Shown: in pieces, positions 1-11,313 of the stretch | How positions within the stretch are numbered: position 1 is the stretch's first letter | How the letters are laid out: each line of letters opens with the position of its first letter | Assembly: GCF_009372235.1 (NCBI RefSeq) | Contig: NZ_ML762921.1 | Coordinates: forward strand, 310,001 to 374,000 | DNA from: Dickeya oryzae | Lineage (GTDB): Bacteria > Pseudomonadota > Gammaproteobacteria > Enterobacterales > Enterobacteriaceae | Direction of reading: 5' to 3' | DNA length: 64,000 nt | Program-made: the position numbers and the translations under genes | Notes under the pieces: model-generated | Databases searched by the model: none | The model's input: the letters and a program-made list of their open reading frames with translations, nothing else | What the model was told of the DNA's origin: nothing

Positions 1-273
1 CGCAATCTCGGTCGTCATGACGTCAAACTGCTTAACCGTTACTGGATGATTACCAACGGCAACGGCAAACAAACTGAAGTACAGGGTGAGGGCGTGGTCG
101 GCCTGCAGCCTGTCATTCAGCCAGGCAGCGAATTCCAGTATACCAGCGGCGCCATTCTGGAAACGCCGATGGGCACCATGGAAGGTCATTACCAGATGAT
201 TGATCATCAGGGTGAAACATTTCAGGTTCCCATTACGGTATTCCGCCTGGCCATTCCCTCATTGATACATTGA
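1..273 (+). CDS. apaG: ApaG (partial, C-terminal part)
   Basis: The reading frame is open from the first base of the window and ends at 271-273, so the 5' end lies outside. The visible 90 residues include the conserved RYWMI and GSEFQYTSG stretches and match the C-terminal part of ApaG, a small beta-sandwich (DUF525) protein of about 125 residues. Its biochemical role is unclear; it sits between ksgA and apaH in enterobacteria. Here it lies six bases upstream of apaH, consistent with the usual ksgA-apaG-apaH operon. Identity is secure although the N-terminus is missing. Confidence 0.93.
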   Translation, partial: RNLGRHDVKLLNRYWMITNGNGKQTEVQGEGVVGLQPVIQPGSEFQYTSGAILETPMGTMEGHYQMIDHQGETFQVPITVFRLAIPSLIH

Positions 274-279
274 AAGATT

Positions 280-1131
280 ATGGCTACCTATCTTATTGGC
301 GATGTTCACGGCTGTGCCGTCGAGCTCAAATCGTTGCTGGCGCACGTTGCGTTTAACCCCGAAAGTGACACGCTATGGCTGACCGGCGATCTGGTCGCGC
401 GTGGCCCCGATTCGCTGGATGTGTTGCGCTATGTGCGCTCACTGGGCGATTCAGTGCGTATGGTGCTCGGCAACCACGATCTCCATCTCCTGGCGGTATA
501 CGCGGGTATCAGCCGCAATAAGCCCAAAGATCGCCTGGATCCACTGTTGTCAGCACCGGACGCGGACGATCTGATCAACTGGCTGCGACGCCAGCCACTA
601 TTGCAGGTAGACGAAGAACGTAAGCTGGTGATGACCCACGCCGGTATCACGCCGCAATGGGATCTGGACACCGCCAAAATGTGCGCTCGGGAAGTCGAAG
701 CGATCCTCAGCAGCGACAGCTACCCGCTGTTTCTGGATGCGATGTACGGCGATATGCCGAATCATTGGAGCCCGGAATTGAGTGGGCTGGCGCGTTTGCG
801 CTTTAGTACCAACGTATTTACCCGCATGCGCTACTGCTTTTCAGGCGGTCAGCTCGATATGCTGTGTAAAGAGGCGCCCTCACAGGCACCGTCGCTGCTT
901 AAGCCCTGGTTTGCTCTACCGGGCCCGGTTCCAACCGAATACGCTATTGCGTTTGGTCACTGGGCATCGTTGGAAGGAAAAGGCACGCCGGAAGGTATCT
1001 ACGCGCTGGATACCGGCTGCTGCTGGGGTGGCTCACTCACTTGTCTGCGTTGGGATGATAAGCGCTATTTCACGCAACCGTCACTCTCATCCAATACCGA
1101 GTTTTCTGGCGATATCGCGCTGAACGGATAA
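280..1131 (+). CDS. apaH: Bis(5'-nucleosyl)-tetraphosphatase, symmetrical (ApaH)
   Basis: ApaH hydrolyses Ap4A to two ADP; it also removes Np4 caps from RNA. The 283-residue product has the metallophosphoesterase signatures in order: GDVHG at about residues 7-11, [10 protein letters not shown] at about 36-45 and GNHD at about 64-67, followed by the conserved MTHAG. Length agrees with the family (about 280). It follows apaG by six bases on the same strand and is probably cotranscribed with it. Nothing unusual was seen apart from a C-terminal tail that diverges from the E. coli protein. Confidence 0.96.
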   Translation: MATYLIGDVHGCAVELKSLLAHVAFNPESDTLWLTGDLVARGPDSLDVLRYVRSLGDSVRMVLGNHDLHLLAVYAGISRNKPKDRLDPLLSAPDADDLINWLRRQPLLQVDEERKLVMTHAGITPQWDLDTAKMCAREVEAILSSDSYPLFLDAMYGDMPNHWSPELSGLARLRFSTNVFTRMRYCFSGGQLDMLCKEAPSQAPSLLKPWFALPGPVPTEYAIAFGHWASLEGKGTPEGIYALDTGCCWGGSLTCLRWDDKRYFTQPSLSSNTEFSGDIALNG

Positions 1132-1170
1132 GTAACAGCGCCCCTATTATCCAAAGCCGTGCTCATCATG

Positions 1171-1365
1171 TCATAGCAACGAAAACGTCGTCCCAGACGG
1201 AACCTTTTGGGACGACGGCTCGGCTGACGCCCTGGCGGGAATCGACCAGATACCGCCGCCAAGAAATCCGGCCAGACCAACGACTTCCAGATCACCTGAG
1301 GGCAATTCACGGCGACGTGGATCGCTCAAACGGTCAGTATTCAGATTGCTGTTTCTATTCGTCAT
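1171..1365 (-). CDS. Small hypothetical protein (64 aa) with a terminator hairpin inside its 3' end
   Basis: A 64-codon ORF starts with ATG at 1365, preceded by AGGAG about eight bases upstream, which is why this start is preferred over one nine codons further up. The product is hydrophilic at first (RLSDPRRREL) and has a Gly-rich stretch, GLAGFLGGG, in the middle. I do not recognise it. A perfect 10-bp hairpin followed by TTTTC lies before the stop codon, so transcription ending there would give an mRNA without a stop. This recalls the arrangement known for E. coli arfA, but the protein does not resemble ArfA. Translation is unproven. Confidence 0.4.
   Translation of the reverse strand: MTNRNSNLNTDRLSDPRRRELPSGDLEVVGLAGFLGGGIWSIPARASAEPSSQKVPSGTTFSLL
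1182..1217 (-). terminator. Hairpin with T-run overlapping the small ORF
   Basis: CGTCGTCCCA (1186-1195) pairs perfectly with TGGGACGACG (1208-1217) around a 12-base loop. On the minus strand it is followed by TTTTCG. It has the form of a short intrinsic terminator for minus-strand transcription. The run of four T is weak, so efficiency is uncertain. Confidence 0.55.
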
Positions 1366-1523
1366 GCGTACGGTCTCCTGCTTATCAAACACAGCGGATC
1401 ACTGACATCGTTGATTTAACAACGAAAGCTGTTACTCATCTTTATACTAACGATGGCAGATGACGAAAATGTGTCTTATGGGTTGAGAGGCATGAAAAGC
1501 CTTTCGCTGTAAGCACAGAAAAC

Positions 1524-1548
1524 GAAAAAACCCGTCATAAGACGGGTT
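1524..1548 (-). terminator. folA intrinsic terminator
   Basis: AACCCGTC (1529-1536) and GACGGGTT (1541-1548) form a stem with an ATAA loop. On the minus strand the stem is followed by TTTTTTCG, about 50 bases after the folA stop. Orientation and position fit folA termination. Confidence 0.8.
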
Positions 1549-1600
1549 TAGCTGGCTGGCTATCGTATGACCGACAGAGCGTTATCGCAGACAAGCGCAC

Positions 1601-2083
1601 TTAGCGACGGTCGAGGATTTCGAAGCAATAACTGTGAGAGTTTTGCTCATCAGCATCATGGAATTCACTGAACGTCGATACCCACTCATCCGGTTCATAA
1701 TCCGGGAAATGGGTATCGCCTTCCACCTCAGCGTCAATATGGGTCAGATAAAGGCGACCGGCTTGCGGCAGCATCTGCTGATAAATGCTGCCTCCACCGA
1801 TCACCATCACTTCTTCCACATCGCCAGCCGCCGCCAGCGCCGCATCCAGTGACGTCACCCAGGTTACCCGTTCATCGTCGCCTGGTTGACTGCTCACCAC
1901 AATGTTCAGTCGTCCCGGCAGCGGCCGCCCGATAGAGCGGAACGTATTACGCCCCATAATCACGGGTTTGTTGAGTGTATTGCGCTTAAACCACGCCAAA
2001 TCAGCTGGCAGGTGCCACGGCATGGCGTTCTCCATTCCGATCACACGATCCACTGCCAGTGCGGCAATCAAACTAATCACCAT
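1601..2083 (-). CDS. folA: Dihydrofolate reductase
   Basis: FolA reduces dihydrofolate to tetrahydrofolate with NADPH and is the target of trimethoprim. The 160-residue product aligns with chromosomal E. coli DHFR (159 aa) along its whole length: [18 protein letters not shown], the NADPH-binding GRNTF and IGRPLPGR segments, VIGGGSIY, and the C-terminal [13 protein letters not shown]. The start could be ATG at 2083 or the next codon, GTG. It is monocistronic, with its own terminator downstream. Residue 23 region reads PWHLPAD rather than PWNLPAD as in E. coli, an ordinary species difference as far as I can tell. Confidence 0.97.
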   Translation of the reverse strand: MVISLIAALAVDRVIGMENAMPWHLPADLAWFKRNTLNKPVIMGRNTFRSIGRPLPGRLNIVVSSQPGDDERVTWVTSLDAALAAAGDVEEVMVIGGGSIYQQMLPQAGRLYLTHIDAEVEGDTHFPDYEPDEWVSTFSEFHDADEQNSHSYCFEILDRR

Positions 2084-2230
2084 GGTAAAACCCTACAGGC
2101 TACAAAATTGGTGCCACTATACGGAAAGCCTGCCCATGCGTCGATATGCTTACCGGGTCGCCCCCCACTATTTAAGAGAACACTGAATGCCTTAAAAGAG
2201 CACCGAATCTTTCAAGAGAAAGACGAAGTG

Positions 2231-2701
2231 CTACACCCCTGGGCGTTTACGATAAATCCAGACCCCCGGCAGCGACAGCCCAATAGACAGTGCCCCAACG
2301 ATAAAACTGGCTTTCAGGAAGTTGGTGATCAGCGTTTGTATCAACGCTTCGCTATATCCATGCTGGGAAAGCTGCACCACCGAAATCATCGCCGTATAAG
2401 CTGAAATACCGGGGAACATCGGGATCACCGCTGCAACGGTAAAGACTTTAGGGTGAGCCAGGAACCAGCGGGACCAGCGAATACCGATGATCCCCACCAT
2501 GATCGATGCCACAAAAGTCGCCAGCTCGATAGGGATACCGAAGCGAATCATCAAAAAGCGCATACTATGCCCCAATGCGCCAAGTAATGCGCAATACGGC
2601 AACGCCCGCATTGGTACGTTAAATACCATGGCAAAACCGACCGCTGGCACCGCGGCCAGCACCATGTCCTGAAGCAACGCCCAAACCAGTTCAATCACCA
2701 T
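2231..2701 (-). CDS. yjjB: YjjB, small subunit of the YjjPB (ThrE-like) succinate exporter
   Basis: YjjB and YjjP together form a ThrE-type inner-membrane exporter; in E. coli the pair has been linked to succinate export. The 156-residue protein has four or five hydrophobic segments and the conserved [20 protein letters not shown] stretch. I chose ATG 2701 because the length then matches E. coli YjjB (157 aa) and a G-rich ribosome site lies upstream; an in-frame ATG at 2716 is possible. The start overlaps the end of yjjP, so the two are translationally coupled. Confidence 0.9.
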   Translation of the reverse strand: MVIELVWALLQDMVLAAVPAVGFAMVFNVPMRALPYCALLGALGHSMRFLMIRFGIPIELATFVASIMVGIIGIRWSRWFLAHPKVFTVAAVIPMFPGISAYTAMISVVQLSQHGYSEALIQTLITNFLKASFIVGALSIGLSLPGVWIYRKRPGV

Positions 2702-3468
2702 CCTTGCAGCCCCCATACTACCATTGCCGTTACCACACCAATACAGGTCGCCAGCGTCAGCAGGCTGGCCATCGTCCAGCGTGCCAGCCCGGTGTTCACA
2801 TGGCCTTTAAACATATCGGCGACCGCATTAATCAGCGGAAAGCCGGGTACCAGCAACAATACGCTGGCCGCCATTGCCACGGAGGAGCTGTGCTCAAGAA
2901 CAGGCACCCGCATCAACAACCCGGATGCCGATGTCGCCACAAAGGCGGTAATACAGAAATTGATCAATGGGTTAAGGTGCCGGACGGTCAGAACCTGACG
3001 AACATACATCGCCATACCACTGGCAATCAGCGTCACCAGAAACGCGTCCCAACCGCCGCCGTTTAAACGGCTAAAACAGCCGCACGACAACGCTACAATC
3101 GTCACCATCAGCCAACGCGGGTAACGCAACGGTTTGATATGGCTAAAGCGCTTTGCCACACCCGCCACATCCAGCAGTTTATGTTCTGCCATGATCACCA
3201 CACGCTGCACTTCCGTCACCACATGCATGTTGATGCCTCTGTCCACATTTTTACGGGTGGATGTCAGGCAATGTCCTTGCATAATGGTGGTCAGCACTAT
3301 CGCGTTAGCCGAAATCGAGCTTTCTACCGCGTCCATTCCTAATGCCACGCCAAGTCGTGACGAAAGTTGCTCGACCAACATACTTTCCGCACCATGCTGC
3401 AATAGCAGCAGTGCACACTGAATACACAATCGGGTAATATCCCTCTGCTGTGTGGTTTCATTTACCAT
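2695..3468 (-). CDS. yjjP: YjjP, large subunit of the YjjPB (ThrE-like) succinate exporter
   Basis: This is the large ThrE-like component. It has a soluble N-terminal part carrying [20 protein letters not shown] and a membrane part with about five hydrophobic segments, ending with [23 protein letters not shown] 3468 gives 257 residues, matching E. coli YjjP (256), and follows a GGGGACG stretch; the upstream TTG at 3498 would add ten residues without a better ribosome site. It overlaps yjjB by seven bases. The pair does not sit next to its E. coli neighbours here. Confidence 0.92.
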   Translation of the reverse strand: MVNETTQQRDITRLCIQCALLLLQHGAESMLVEQLSSRLGVALGMDAVESSISANAIVLTTIMQGHCLTSTRKNVDRGINMHVVTEVQRVVIMAEHKLLDVAGVAKRFSHIKPLRYPRWLMVTIVALSCGCFSRLNGGGWDAFLVTLIASGMAMYVRQVLTVRHLNPLINFCITAFVATSASGLLMRVPVLEHSSSVAMAASVLLLVPGFPLINAVADMFKGHVNTGLARWTMASLLTLATCIGVVTAMVVWGLQGW

Positions 3469-3628
3469 CTTGCGCTTCGTCCCCTGTCCTGAGTACAACC
3501 ACTATAAGCGTGGTTTTTATAAGTTTATTAACATTTCAAATCGATGATTGATAGTGCGAAAAAATGCCACTGACGGTATTATGCCCATCTTTTTTCGTCG
3601 AATCCTTGATTGTCATACGTGATCCATC

Positions 3629-4243
3629 ATGCTTGAAACCTCTTTATTCGTGGCGACCATCGCTGCACTGGGGATGATATCTCCCGGCCCGGACTTTTTT
3701 CTGGTGATCAAAAATGCGGTACGTTACCCACGGCTGGCCGCCATGATGACCACTGTCGGTGTGATTGCCGGTGTTGCCACTCATATGACGTATTGTGTCG
3801 CGGGTCTGGCGGTCGTCATCACCACCACGCCCTGGCTATTCAGCTTGCTGAAATACGTCGGTGCTGCTTACCTGATCTGGCTGGGCATTCAGGCGCTGTG
3901 CTCACGCGGCGGCAGTAAACTGGATTTGTCCGGCCTGACGCCGCAGCGCGTCGGATTGTGGAAAGCCTTCCTCCAGGGCTATCTCTGCAACCTGCTGAAC
4001 CCGAAAGCGACACTGTTTTTTCTGGCGGTCTTCACCCAGGTGTTGGGGCTGAACTCCAGCTTGGGGGAAAAGTTGTGGTACGCCGGGATAATCCTGGGAC
4101 TGACGCTTATCTGGTGGCCGCTGCTGGTCATTCTGATTCAGAGCGAACCGGTACGTCGCGGCCTGACCAAAGCGCAAAAACTGATCGACAAACTGCTTGG
4201 CGGCGTGTTGATTACACTGGGAATCAAGGTGGCGTTAAGCTAA
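3629..4243 (+). CDS. LysE/RhtB-family amino-acid exporter
   Basis: A 204-residue membrane protein with the LysE-family opening (GMISPGPDFFLVIKNAV near residue 16) and about five or six hydrophobic segments, including the conserved NLLNPKATLFF around residue 125. Members export amino acids or homoserine lactones and similar metabolites through the inner membrane. The substrate cannot be read from the sequence; it is closer to the RhtC/RhtB group than to lysine exporters. It stands alone, with a terminator directly downstream. Confidence 0.85.
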   Translation: MLETSLFVATIAALGMISPGPDFFLVIKNAVRYPRLAAMMTTVGVIAGVATHMTYCVAGLAVVITTTPWLFSLLKYVGAAYLIWLGIQALCSRGGSKLDLSGLTPQRVGLWKAFLQGYLCNLLNPKATLFFLAVFTQVLGLNSSLGEKLWYAGIILGLTLIWWPLLVILIQSEPVRRGLTKAQKLIDKLLGGVLITLGIKVALS

Positions 4244-4265
4244 ACCGCCACCCTGATAACAGACG

Positions 4266-4305
4266 AAAAAAACCGGCCTGATGCCACGCACCAGGCCGGT
4301 TTTAT
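4266..4305. terminator. Bidirectional terminator between the LysE-type gene and carB
   Basis: AAACCGGCCTG (4270-4280) pairs with CAGGCCGGTTT (4292-4302). T-rich tails follow on both strands, so it can end the exporter gene on the plus strand and carAB on the minus strand. Confidence 0.85.
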
Positions 4306-4383
4306 TTTTCATGATAGGCCTTTCATGATTGACCTTTCACGATTTCACGACAACGCACCTGAACCCAGGCGCGTTTTTAGCCA

Positions 4384-7300
4384 TTATCCCTGAATACGGG
4401 CATGCATTTCCTGAACGGAAATGACCTGCTCGGTTGGGTCAGCATTCAGCGACATCGCTGTAGCAAAACCGCCATTCATGGTGGTGTCGTAATGCACTTT
4501 ATACTGCAGCGCACTGCGGCGAATCAGTTTGGAATCTTCGATTGCCTGACGACCTGCCGTGGTATTGACGATATAGGTATACTCGCCATTCTTGATGCGG
4601 TCCTGAATATGTGGACGGCCTTCATGCACCTTGTTCACCAGACGCGGATTGATACCGGCCTCACCCAACACCACCGCAGTGCCGTGAGTCGCATCCAGTT
4701 CAAAACCGTGCTTGAGCAGCTTGGCCGCCAAATCCACCACGCGGGCCTTGTCACCCTCACGTACCGACAGCAACGCGCGGCCAGTTTTCTTCATCGATGA
4801 GTTACTGCCCAGCATCGCCTTGGCAAAGGCTTCAGCAAAGGTACGCCCTACCCCCATCACTTCACCGGTAGAACGCATTTCCGGCCCGAGGATCGGGTCC
4901 ACACCGGGGAATTTATTAAACGGCAGCACCACTTCCTTAACGGAATAGTACGGCGGGATCACCTCTTTGGTGACGCCCTGCTGCGCCAGCGTTTGCCCAA
5001 CCATCACACGCGCTGCCACTTTCGCCAGCGGAACCCCTGTGGCTTTGGAAACAAACGGCACGGTACGCGCCGCACGCGGGTTCACCTCAATCAGGTACAC
5101 TTCGTTGTTTTTCACCGCGAACTGCACATTCATCAGGCCACGCACCGCAAGCTCGAACGCCAGTTTTTCCACCTGCTGGCGCATCACATCCTGAATCTCT
5201 TTGCTCAGGGTATAAGCTGGCAGCGAACAGGCCGAGTCACCGGAGTGCACACCCGCCTGTTCGATATGTTCCATGATGCCGCCAATCAAGACGCGCTCAC
5301 CGTCGCAGATAGCGTCCACATCCACTTCCACCGCGTCATCCAGGAAACGGTCCAGCAGCACCGGCGCATCGTTGGAAACACTGACCGCCGTCTGGAAGTA
5401 ACGACGCAAGTCGATTTCGTCATACACGATTTCCATCGCCCGGCCGCCCAGCACGTAAGACGGGCGAACCACCAGCGGATAGCCGATGTTAACGGCTTTT
5501 TCCACCGCCTGGTCGATGGTGCTGACCGTGGCGTTGGCCGGTTGCTTCAGACCAAGGCGGTTGACCGCCTGTTGGAAGCGCTCACGGTCTTCCGCACGGT
5601 CGATGGCATCCGGGCTGGTGCCGATCACCGGCACACCCGCGGCCTCAAGCTGACGCGCCAGTTTCAACGGTGTCTGTCCGCCGTACTGCACGATAACGCC
5701 CTTAGGCTGCTCAATACGCACGATCTCCAGCACGTCTTCCAGCGTTACCGGCTCGAAGTAGAGGCGATCGGACGTATCGTAGTCAGTAGAGACGGTTTCC
5801 GGGTTACAGTTGACCATAATGGTTTCATAGCCGTCTTCACGCAGCGCCAGCGCCGCATGTACACAGCAATAGTCGAACTCAATCCCCTGACCGATACGGT
5901 TCGGGCCACCGCCCAGTACCATTACCTTGTCACGATCCTGATTCGGGTTGGCCTCGCACTCCTCGTCATACGTGGAGTACATGTAGGCGGTATCGGTGGC
6001 GAACTCAGCGGCACAGGTATCTACACGCTTGTAGACCGGGTGCAGATCATATTTGTAACGCAGCTTGCGGATTTCACCTTCTGATACACCGGCCAGTTTT
6101 GCCAGACGGGCATCGGCAAAGCCTTTGCGTTTGAGCAAGCGCAGGAATTCTTTCGTCAGGCCGTTAGCGCCTTGTTCTGCCACCTGCTCTTCCAGACGCA
6201 CCAGTTCTTCGATTTGCACCAGGAACCAGCGGTCAATGTTGGTCAGGTTGAATACGCCGTCAACCGACATACCTGCACGGAATGCGTCCGCCAGATACCA
6301 GATACGATCGGCACCGGCGTCTTTCAATTCGCGGCGGATTTTAGTCAGTGCCTCCGGATCGTCCAGACTCACTTTAGGATCGAAACCGGTCGCCCCGACT
6401 TCCAGACCACGCAGCGCTTTCTGCAGCGACTCCTGCTGGGTACGGCCGATCGCCATCACTTCACCCACCGATTTCATCTGCGTCGTCAGACGATCGTTAG
6501 CACCAGCGAACTTTTCGAAGTTAAAGCGCGGGATCTTGGTAACCACATAATCGATGGACGGTTCGAACGATGCCGGGGTACGCCCGCCGGTAATGTCGTT
6601 CATCAGTTCATCGAGCGTATAACCCACAGCCAGTTTGGCGGCGATCTTGGCGATCGGGAAACCGGTCGCTTTAGAAGCCAGCGCCGAGGAGCGGGATACA
6701 CGCGGGTTCATTTCAATAACGATCAGACGCCCGGTTTTCGGGTTGACCGCAAACTGCACGTTGGAGCCGCCGGTTTCTACCCCGATTTCACGCAGTACCG
6801 CCATCGAGGCGTTACGCATGATTTGGTATTCCTTGTCGGTCAGGGTTTGTGCCGGTGCGACAGTGATGGAGTCACCGGTGTGGATCCCCATCGCATCGAG
6901 GTTTTCGATAGAGCAGACGATGATGCAGTTATCGTTTTTATCCCGCACCACTTCCATTTCATACTCTTTCCAGCCGATCAACGATTCGTCGATCAACAGT
7001 TCCTTGGTCGGTGACAAATCCAGACCACGGGTACAAATTTCTTCGAACTCTTCACGGTTATAAGCAATACCACCGCCCGTGCCACCCATGGTGAAAGACG
7101 GGCGAATGATGCAGGGATACCCCACATCCGCCGCGACTGCCAGCGCTTCGTCCATATTGTGGGCAATGCCGGAACGTGCGGTTTCAAGGCCGATTTTTTT
7201 CATCGCGATATCGAAACGGCGACGATCTTCCGCCTTATCGATGGCATCAGCGGTCGCACCAATCATGGTAACGCCGAACTCTGCCAGCACCCCCTGACGT

Positions 7301-7608
7301 TCCAGTTCCAGCGCGCAGTTCAGCGCCGTCTGACCGCCCATCGTCGGCAATACGGCATCCGGACGTTCTTTTTCGATGATTTTGCGCACCACTTCCCAGT
7401 GAATCGGTTCAATGTAGGTGGCGTCGGCCATCTCCGGGTCGGTCATAATCGTGGCCGGGTTGGAGTTCACCAGAATCACGCGGTAGCCTTCTTCACGCAG
7501 CGCCTTACACGCCTGAGCGCCGGAGTAGTCAAACTCGCACGCCTGACCGATCACGATCGGACCGGCACCGAGAATCAGGATACTTTTTATGTCTGTACGT
7601 TTTGGCAT
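4384..7608 (-). CDS. carB: Carbamoyl-phosphate synthase large subunit
   Basis: CarB makes carbamoyl phosphate from ammonia, bicarbonate and two ATP for arginine and pyrimidine synthesis; ammonia comes from CarA through an internal tunnel. The 1074-residue product matches E. coli CarB (1073 aa). It has two homologous ATP-grasp halves, beginning at [22 protein letters not shown] near residue 10 and [21 protein letters not shown] near residue 560, and a C-terminal MGS-like allosteric domain. The gene follows carA by about 87 bases on the same strand. The long open frames antisense to it are composition effects. Confidence 0.98.
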   Translation of the reverse strand: MPKRTDIKSILILGAGPIVIGQACEFDYSGAQACKALREEGYRVILVNSNPATIMTDPEMADATYIEPIHWEVVRKIIEKERPDAVLPTMGGQTALNCALELERQGVLAEFGVTMIGATADAIDKAEDRRRFDIAMKKIGLETARSGIAHNMDEALAVAADVGYPCIIRPSFTMGGTGGGIAYNREEFEEICTRGLDLSPTKELLIDESLIGWKEYEMEVVRDKNDNCIIVCSIENLDAMGIHTGDSITVAPAQTLTDKEYQIMRNASMAVLREIGVETGGSNVQFAVNPKTGRLIVIEMNPRVSRSSALASKATGFPIAKIAAKLAVGYTLDELMNDITGGRTPASFEPSIDYVVTKIPRFNFEKFAGANDRLTTQMKSVGEVMAIGRTQQESLQKALRGLEVGATGFDPKVSLDDPEALTKIRRELKDAGADRIWYLADAFRAGMSVDGVFNLTNIDRWFLVQIEELVRLEEQVAEQGANGLTKEFLRLLKRKGFADARLAKLAGVSEGEIRKLRYKYDLHPVYKRVDTCAAEFATDTAYMYSTYDEECEANPNQDRDKVMVLGGGPNRIGQGIEFDYCCVHAALALREDGYETIMVNCNPETVSTDYDTSDRLYFEPVTLEDVLEIVRIEQPKGVIVQYGGQTPLKLARQLEAAGVPVIGTSPDAIDRAEDRERFQQAVNRLGLKQPANATVSTIDQAVEKAVNIGYPLVVRPSYVLGGRAMEIVYDEIDLRRYFQTAVSVSNDAPVLLDRFLDDAVEVDVDAICDGERVLIGGIMEHIEQAGVHSGDSACSLPAYTLSKEIQDVMRQQVEKLAFELAVRGLMNVQFAVKNNEVYLIEVNPRAARTVPFVSKATGVPLAKVAARVMVGQTLAQQGVTKEVIPPYYSVKEVVLPFNKFPGVDPILGPEMRSTGEVMGVGRTFAEAFAKAMLGSNSSMKKTGRALLSVREGDKARVVDLAAKLLKHGFELDATHGTAVVLGEAGINPRLVNKVHEGRPHIQDRIKNGEYTYIVNTTAGRQAIEDSKLIRRSALQYKVHYDTTMNGGFATAMSLNADPTEQVISVQEMHARIQG

Positions 7609-7695
7609 TTTTCGCTCCTGCGAACCCGTTTACTCACCGCCGCGCTGGCACTTTCGCCCTGTTCTTTTATCGCAGCGTGACTAAACGGATTCTGA

Positions 7696-8841
7696 TTATT
7701 TGGTGTTACGATAAGACTCAATCAGCTCGATGAAGTGATCAAACAGCGGCGCGGCATCATGTGGGCCGGGGCTGGCTTCAGGGTGCCCCTGAAAACTGAA
7801 TGCCGCTTTATCAGTACGATGAATGCCCTGCAGCGAACCATCAAACAGCGATTTGTGCGTTGCACGCAGTGTGGCGGGCAGCGACGTTTCGTCTACCGCA
7901 AAGCCGTGGTTTTGCGCGGTGATCATCACACGATTACCGTCCAGATCTTTCACCGGGTGGTTGCCGCCGTGGTGGCCAAACTTCATCTTGACGGTTTTCG
8001 CGCCACTGGCCAGCGCCAGCAACTGGTGGCCCAGACAAATGCCGAACACTGGAATATCGGTTTCCAGAAAGGCTTTAATCGCCTTGATGGCGTAATCGCA
8101 CGGCTCCGGATCGCCAGGACCGTTGGAGAGGAAAATACCGTCCGGATTGAGTTTCAGCACATCCTCGGCCGGGGTTTGCGCGGGTACGACCGTCAGGCGG
8201 CAGCCGCGATCCACCAGCATACGCAGGATATTACGCTTCACACCGTAGTCATACGCCACCACATGATACGGCAGTTCGTTCTCGGTTTTTGCTGCTGGCA
8301 AGTCGCCTTCCAGCGTCCAGCTACCCTGCAACCAGCTATAACTGGAGTGGGTGGTCACTTCTTTCGCCAGATCCATCCCTTTCAGGCCGGGGAACGCTTT
8401 AGCCTTTTCCAGCGCCAGCGCCGCATCCGGCGCGTCACCGGCGATGATACAGCCATTCTGCGCGCCTTTTTCACGCAGCAACCGCGTCAGTTTGCGAGTG
8501 TCGATATCCGCGATCGCCACAATATTGTTGCGTTTGAGGTAATCAGACAGGCTTTCTTCGTTGCGGTAGTTGCTGGCAATCAGGGGTAAATCACGGATAA
8601 CCAAACCCTGAGCATGAACGGCGGGAGATTCTTCATCGGCTTTGTTGGTGCCGACATTTCCGATATGGGGATAAGTAAGAGTGACAATCTGGCGGGAATA
8701 GGAAGGATCAGTGAGGATTTCTTGATAACCGGTCATTGACGTATTGAAAACGACTTCCCCCACTGCCGTTCCCTCTGCCCCAATGGCCCGACCGTGGAAT
8801 TGGGTTCCGTCTTCCAGAACCAATAGCGCTGACTTAATCAA
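7696..8841 (-). CDS. carA: Carbamoyl-phosphate synthase small subunit (glutaminase)
   Basis: CarA hydrolyses glutamine and passes ammonia to CarB. A class I glutamine amidotransferase domain fills the C-terminal half: nucleophile Cys in FGICLGHQ and the His/Glu of [10 protein letters not shown] place the start at TTG 8841, just after a GGAGGGTG ribosome site. The protein then begins with [11 protein letters not shown] exactly as in E. coli CarA, which also uses UUG, giving 381 residues. The upstream in-frame ATG at 8868 would run through the ribosome site. It is cotranscribed with carB. Confidence 0.97.
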   Translation of the reverse strand: MIKSALLVLEDGTQFHGRAIGAEGTAVGEVVFNTSMTGYQEILTDPSYSRQIVTLTYPHIGNVGTNKADEESPAVHAQGLVIRDLPLIASNYRNEESLSDYLKRNNIVAIADIDTRKLTRLLREKGAQNGCIIAGDAPDAALALEKAKAFPGLKGMDLAKEVTTHSSYSWLQGSWTLEGDLPAAKTENELPYHVVAYDYGVKRNILRMLVDRGCRLTVVPAQTPAEDVLKLNPDGIFLSNGPGDPEPCDYAIKAIKAFLETDIPVFGICLGHQLLALASGAKTVKMKFGHHGGNHPVKDLDGNRVMITAQNHGFAVDETSLPATLRATHKSLFDGSLQGIHRTDKAAFSFQGHPEASPGPHDAAPLFDHFIELIESYRNTK

Positions 8842-8872
8842 AACACCCTCCAAGGAATAAAAAATCATGTTA

Positions 8873-8890
8873 TTTGCATATTAATTCAGA
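8873..8890 (-). promoter_or_regulatory. ArgR box in the carAB promoter
   Basis: On the minus strand the site reads TCTGAATTAATATGCAAA, close to the ARG-box consensus WNTGAATWWWWATTCANW, about 30 bp upstream of the carA start. E. coli carAB is repressed by ArgR at such a site at the downstream promoter. ARG boxes normally come in pairs three bases apart; the neighbouring 18 bases match poorly, so only one box is called. Confidence 0.6.
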
Positions 8891-9233
8891 TTTAATGGAC
8901 TAAATCAATGCAAAAACCACCTGTAAGGCAAATTTTTGGCAAATTGCGCGCATTTTAATGATGCCCCTGACTGTTGTCTAGCCAAACCGGATTTTTTTTC
9001 ACTATTTTATGGCTTCAGGAAGTAATACATCGCCATATCGGTAAAAACATACATCAACTGGTAAAAGTAAACGGTTGCCAGCAGCAATGAATGAAAGAAT
9101 GATTAAAATCACGTCAAAATAGGCCACCTGAATCATAAACGGCCAACAGACAATGGAAGAAAAGATAGATAACCATTAAAAATATCGAACATAGACCAAA
9201 ATACAAACCAAACCATCATTTATCACATAAAAC

Positions 9234-9257
9234 AATGGCGCTATTTTTAGCGCCATT
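9234..9257 (-). terminator. dapB terminator
   Basis: AATGGCGCT (9234-9242) pairs with AGCGCCATT (9249-9257) around an ATTTTT loop. On the minus strand it is followed by TGTTTTATG. It lies about 40 bases after the dapB stop. Confidence 0.7.
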
Positions 9258-9295
9258 AAAATCAATACATTAATAAAAAACCAGAGAGCCACACC

Positions 9296-10156
<861 letters not shown>

Positions 10157-10324
10157 TCAGGTTAACCAGCCCAGCCGGGCGCTGCCAGCCGAAAACCCCC
10201 GTAATTAGAAATTTATGACAAACCCGCGGGGATATCAGTAAAAGCTATTGTTTAGCAAGCGCGCGTTATGAGCCAGGTTATGGCCATAACCCCCTGAGCA
10301 GGCGGGCATGGCTTAACCAAAACA

Positions 10325-11242
10325 TTAAGGCGCTAAAGCCAACACCTGCGCCACCAAGGCGCGAAACCTCGTAACATCCAACGCTAGCGCCACCTGTGCA
10401 TTAGCCGGGCGATGCAACCGATGCTGGAGATCCACCACCGTGGTACCCGCGGTATATTCTCCCTGCGTTTCCACCGCGACAAAACAGTGTTGCAGGGTAA
10501 ACAGGCTGGGTTTCACCAGATAAGCAATAGCGCACAGATCGTGCATACGCAAACCAGTCGCCATACTACCGCTGCGATAATGGCTGAACAGCGCATGCAA
10601 CATGGCGCCGGTACGGTTAAGGCCTGGCAGTGTCGCCAGATAATCCGGCGTCAGCACCGCCTCATTGGTCACATCCAGCCCACACATCACGATATCGATA
10701 CCGCTGTCGAAGACACGCGCCGCCGCCTCCGGGTCGATCGCCATATTAAATTCCGCATTCGGCGTGAAATTACCACGCCCTGACGATCCCCCCATCATCA
10801 CCAGACGTTTAATCTGTTTTTTACACTGCGGGTAAAGCGTCAGCAGTAAGGCGACATTGGTCAGCGGCCCGATGGTCACCAGCGTGACAGGCTCAGTGCT
10901 ACGGTTAAGGCAGTCATACATGGCCTGGACGGCAGACGTTTCCAGCGCTGTGCGTTCATGCGCCACAAAGTCATAGCCTTCCATGCCAGACTCACCATGA
11001 ACATAGGCAGCGTCACGCAGCGGACGTACCAACGGTGTCGCCGCCCCTTGCGCCACCGGCACGACTGCGTCCCAAAAATGCAGGAGCTGTAGCGCATTGC
11101 GCGTGGTTTTTTCCACGTCCACATTGCCTGCCACTGTCGTAATGAGCTTCAGATCCAGTTCAGGGGCAAACAACGCCGCCGCGATGGCAACAGCATCGTC
11201 GATGCCTGGGTCAGTATCCAGAATAATGGGGATTCGGTTCAT
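10325..11242 (-). CDS. rihC: Ribonucleoside hydrolase RihC
   Basis: RihC cleaves purine and pyrimidine ribonucleosides to base and ribose. The product has the Ca-binding [10 protein letters not shown] motif at its N-terminus, [20 protein letters not shown] and the C-terminal [11 protein letters not shown], all as in E. coli RihC. I start at ATG 11242 (305 residues), preceded by GGGAG, rather than at 11278, because family members begin with a few residues before the [10 protein letters not shown] motif. It lies downstream of ispH on the same strand, after a gap of about 70 bases, so it may be read with that operon, as in E. coli. Confidence 0.93.
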   Translation of the reverse strand: MNRIPIILDTDPGIDDAVAIAAALFAPELDLKLITTVAGNVDVEKTTRNALQLLHFWDAVVPVAQGAATPLVRPLRDAAYVHGESGMEGYDFVAHERTALETSAVQAMYDCLNRSTEPVTLVTIGPLTNVALLLTLYPQCKKQIKRLVMMGGSSGRGNFTPNAEFNMAIDPEAAARVFDSGIDIVMCGLDVTNEAVLTPDYLATLPGLNRTGAMLHALFSHYRSGSMATGLRMHDLCAIAYLVKPSLFTLQHCFVAVETQGEYTAGTTVVDLQHRLHRPANAQVALALDVTRFRALVAQVLALAP

Positions 11243-11313
11243 GCGCGTTCTCCCAAAAAAATGCCAGGCGATTTTCATCGTCTGGCATCATTTTTAACAA
11301 TGAGGCGAAGGAC

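Larger units (their letters stand above)
1132..1600. other. Intergenic region between apaH and folA
   Basis: This 469-bp stretch separates the converging apaH and folA genes. It holds one small minus-strand ORF with a good ribosome-binding site (1171-1365), a strong hairpin inside that ORF (1182-1217), and the folA terminator (1524-1548). Nothing else was recognised. Confidence 0.6.
8842..9295. other. carAB upstream region and dapB end
   Basis: This 454-bp AT-rich stretch holds the carAB promoter region with an ArgR box (8873-8890) close to carA and the dapB terminator (9234-9257) at the other end. I could not place the two carAB promoters with confidence, and no ORF in the stretch looks real. 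Confidence 0.6.

Noticed and set aside
8894-8911. A second ARG box next to the called one.
   Set aside because: The spacing is right but the sequence does not fit the consensus halves.
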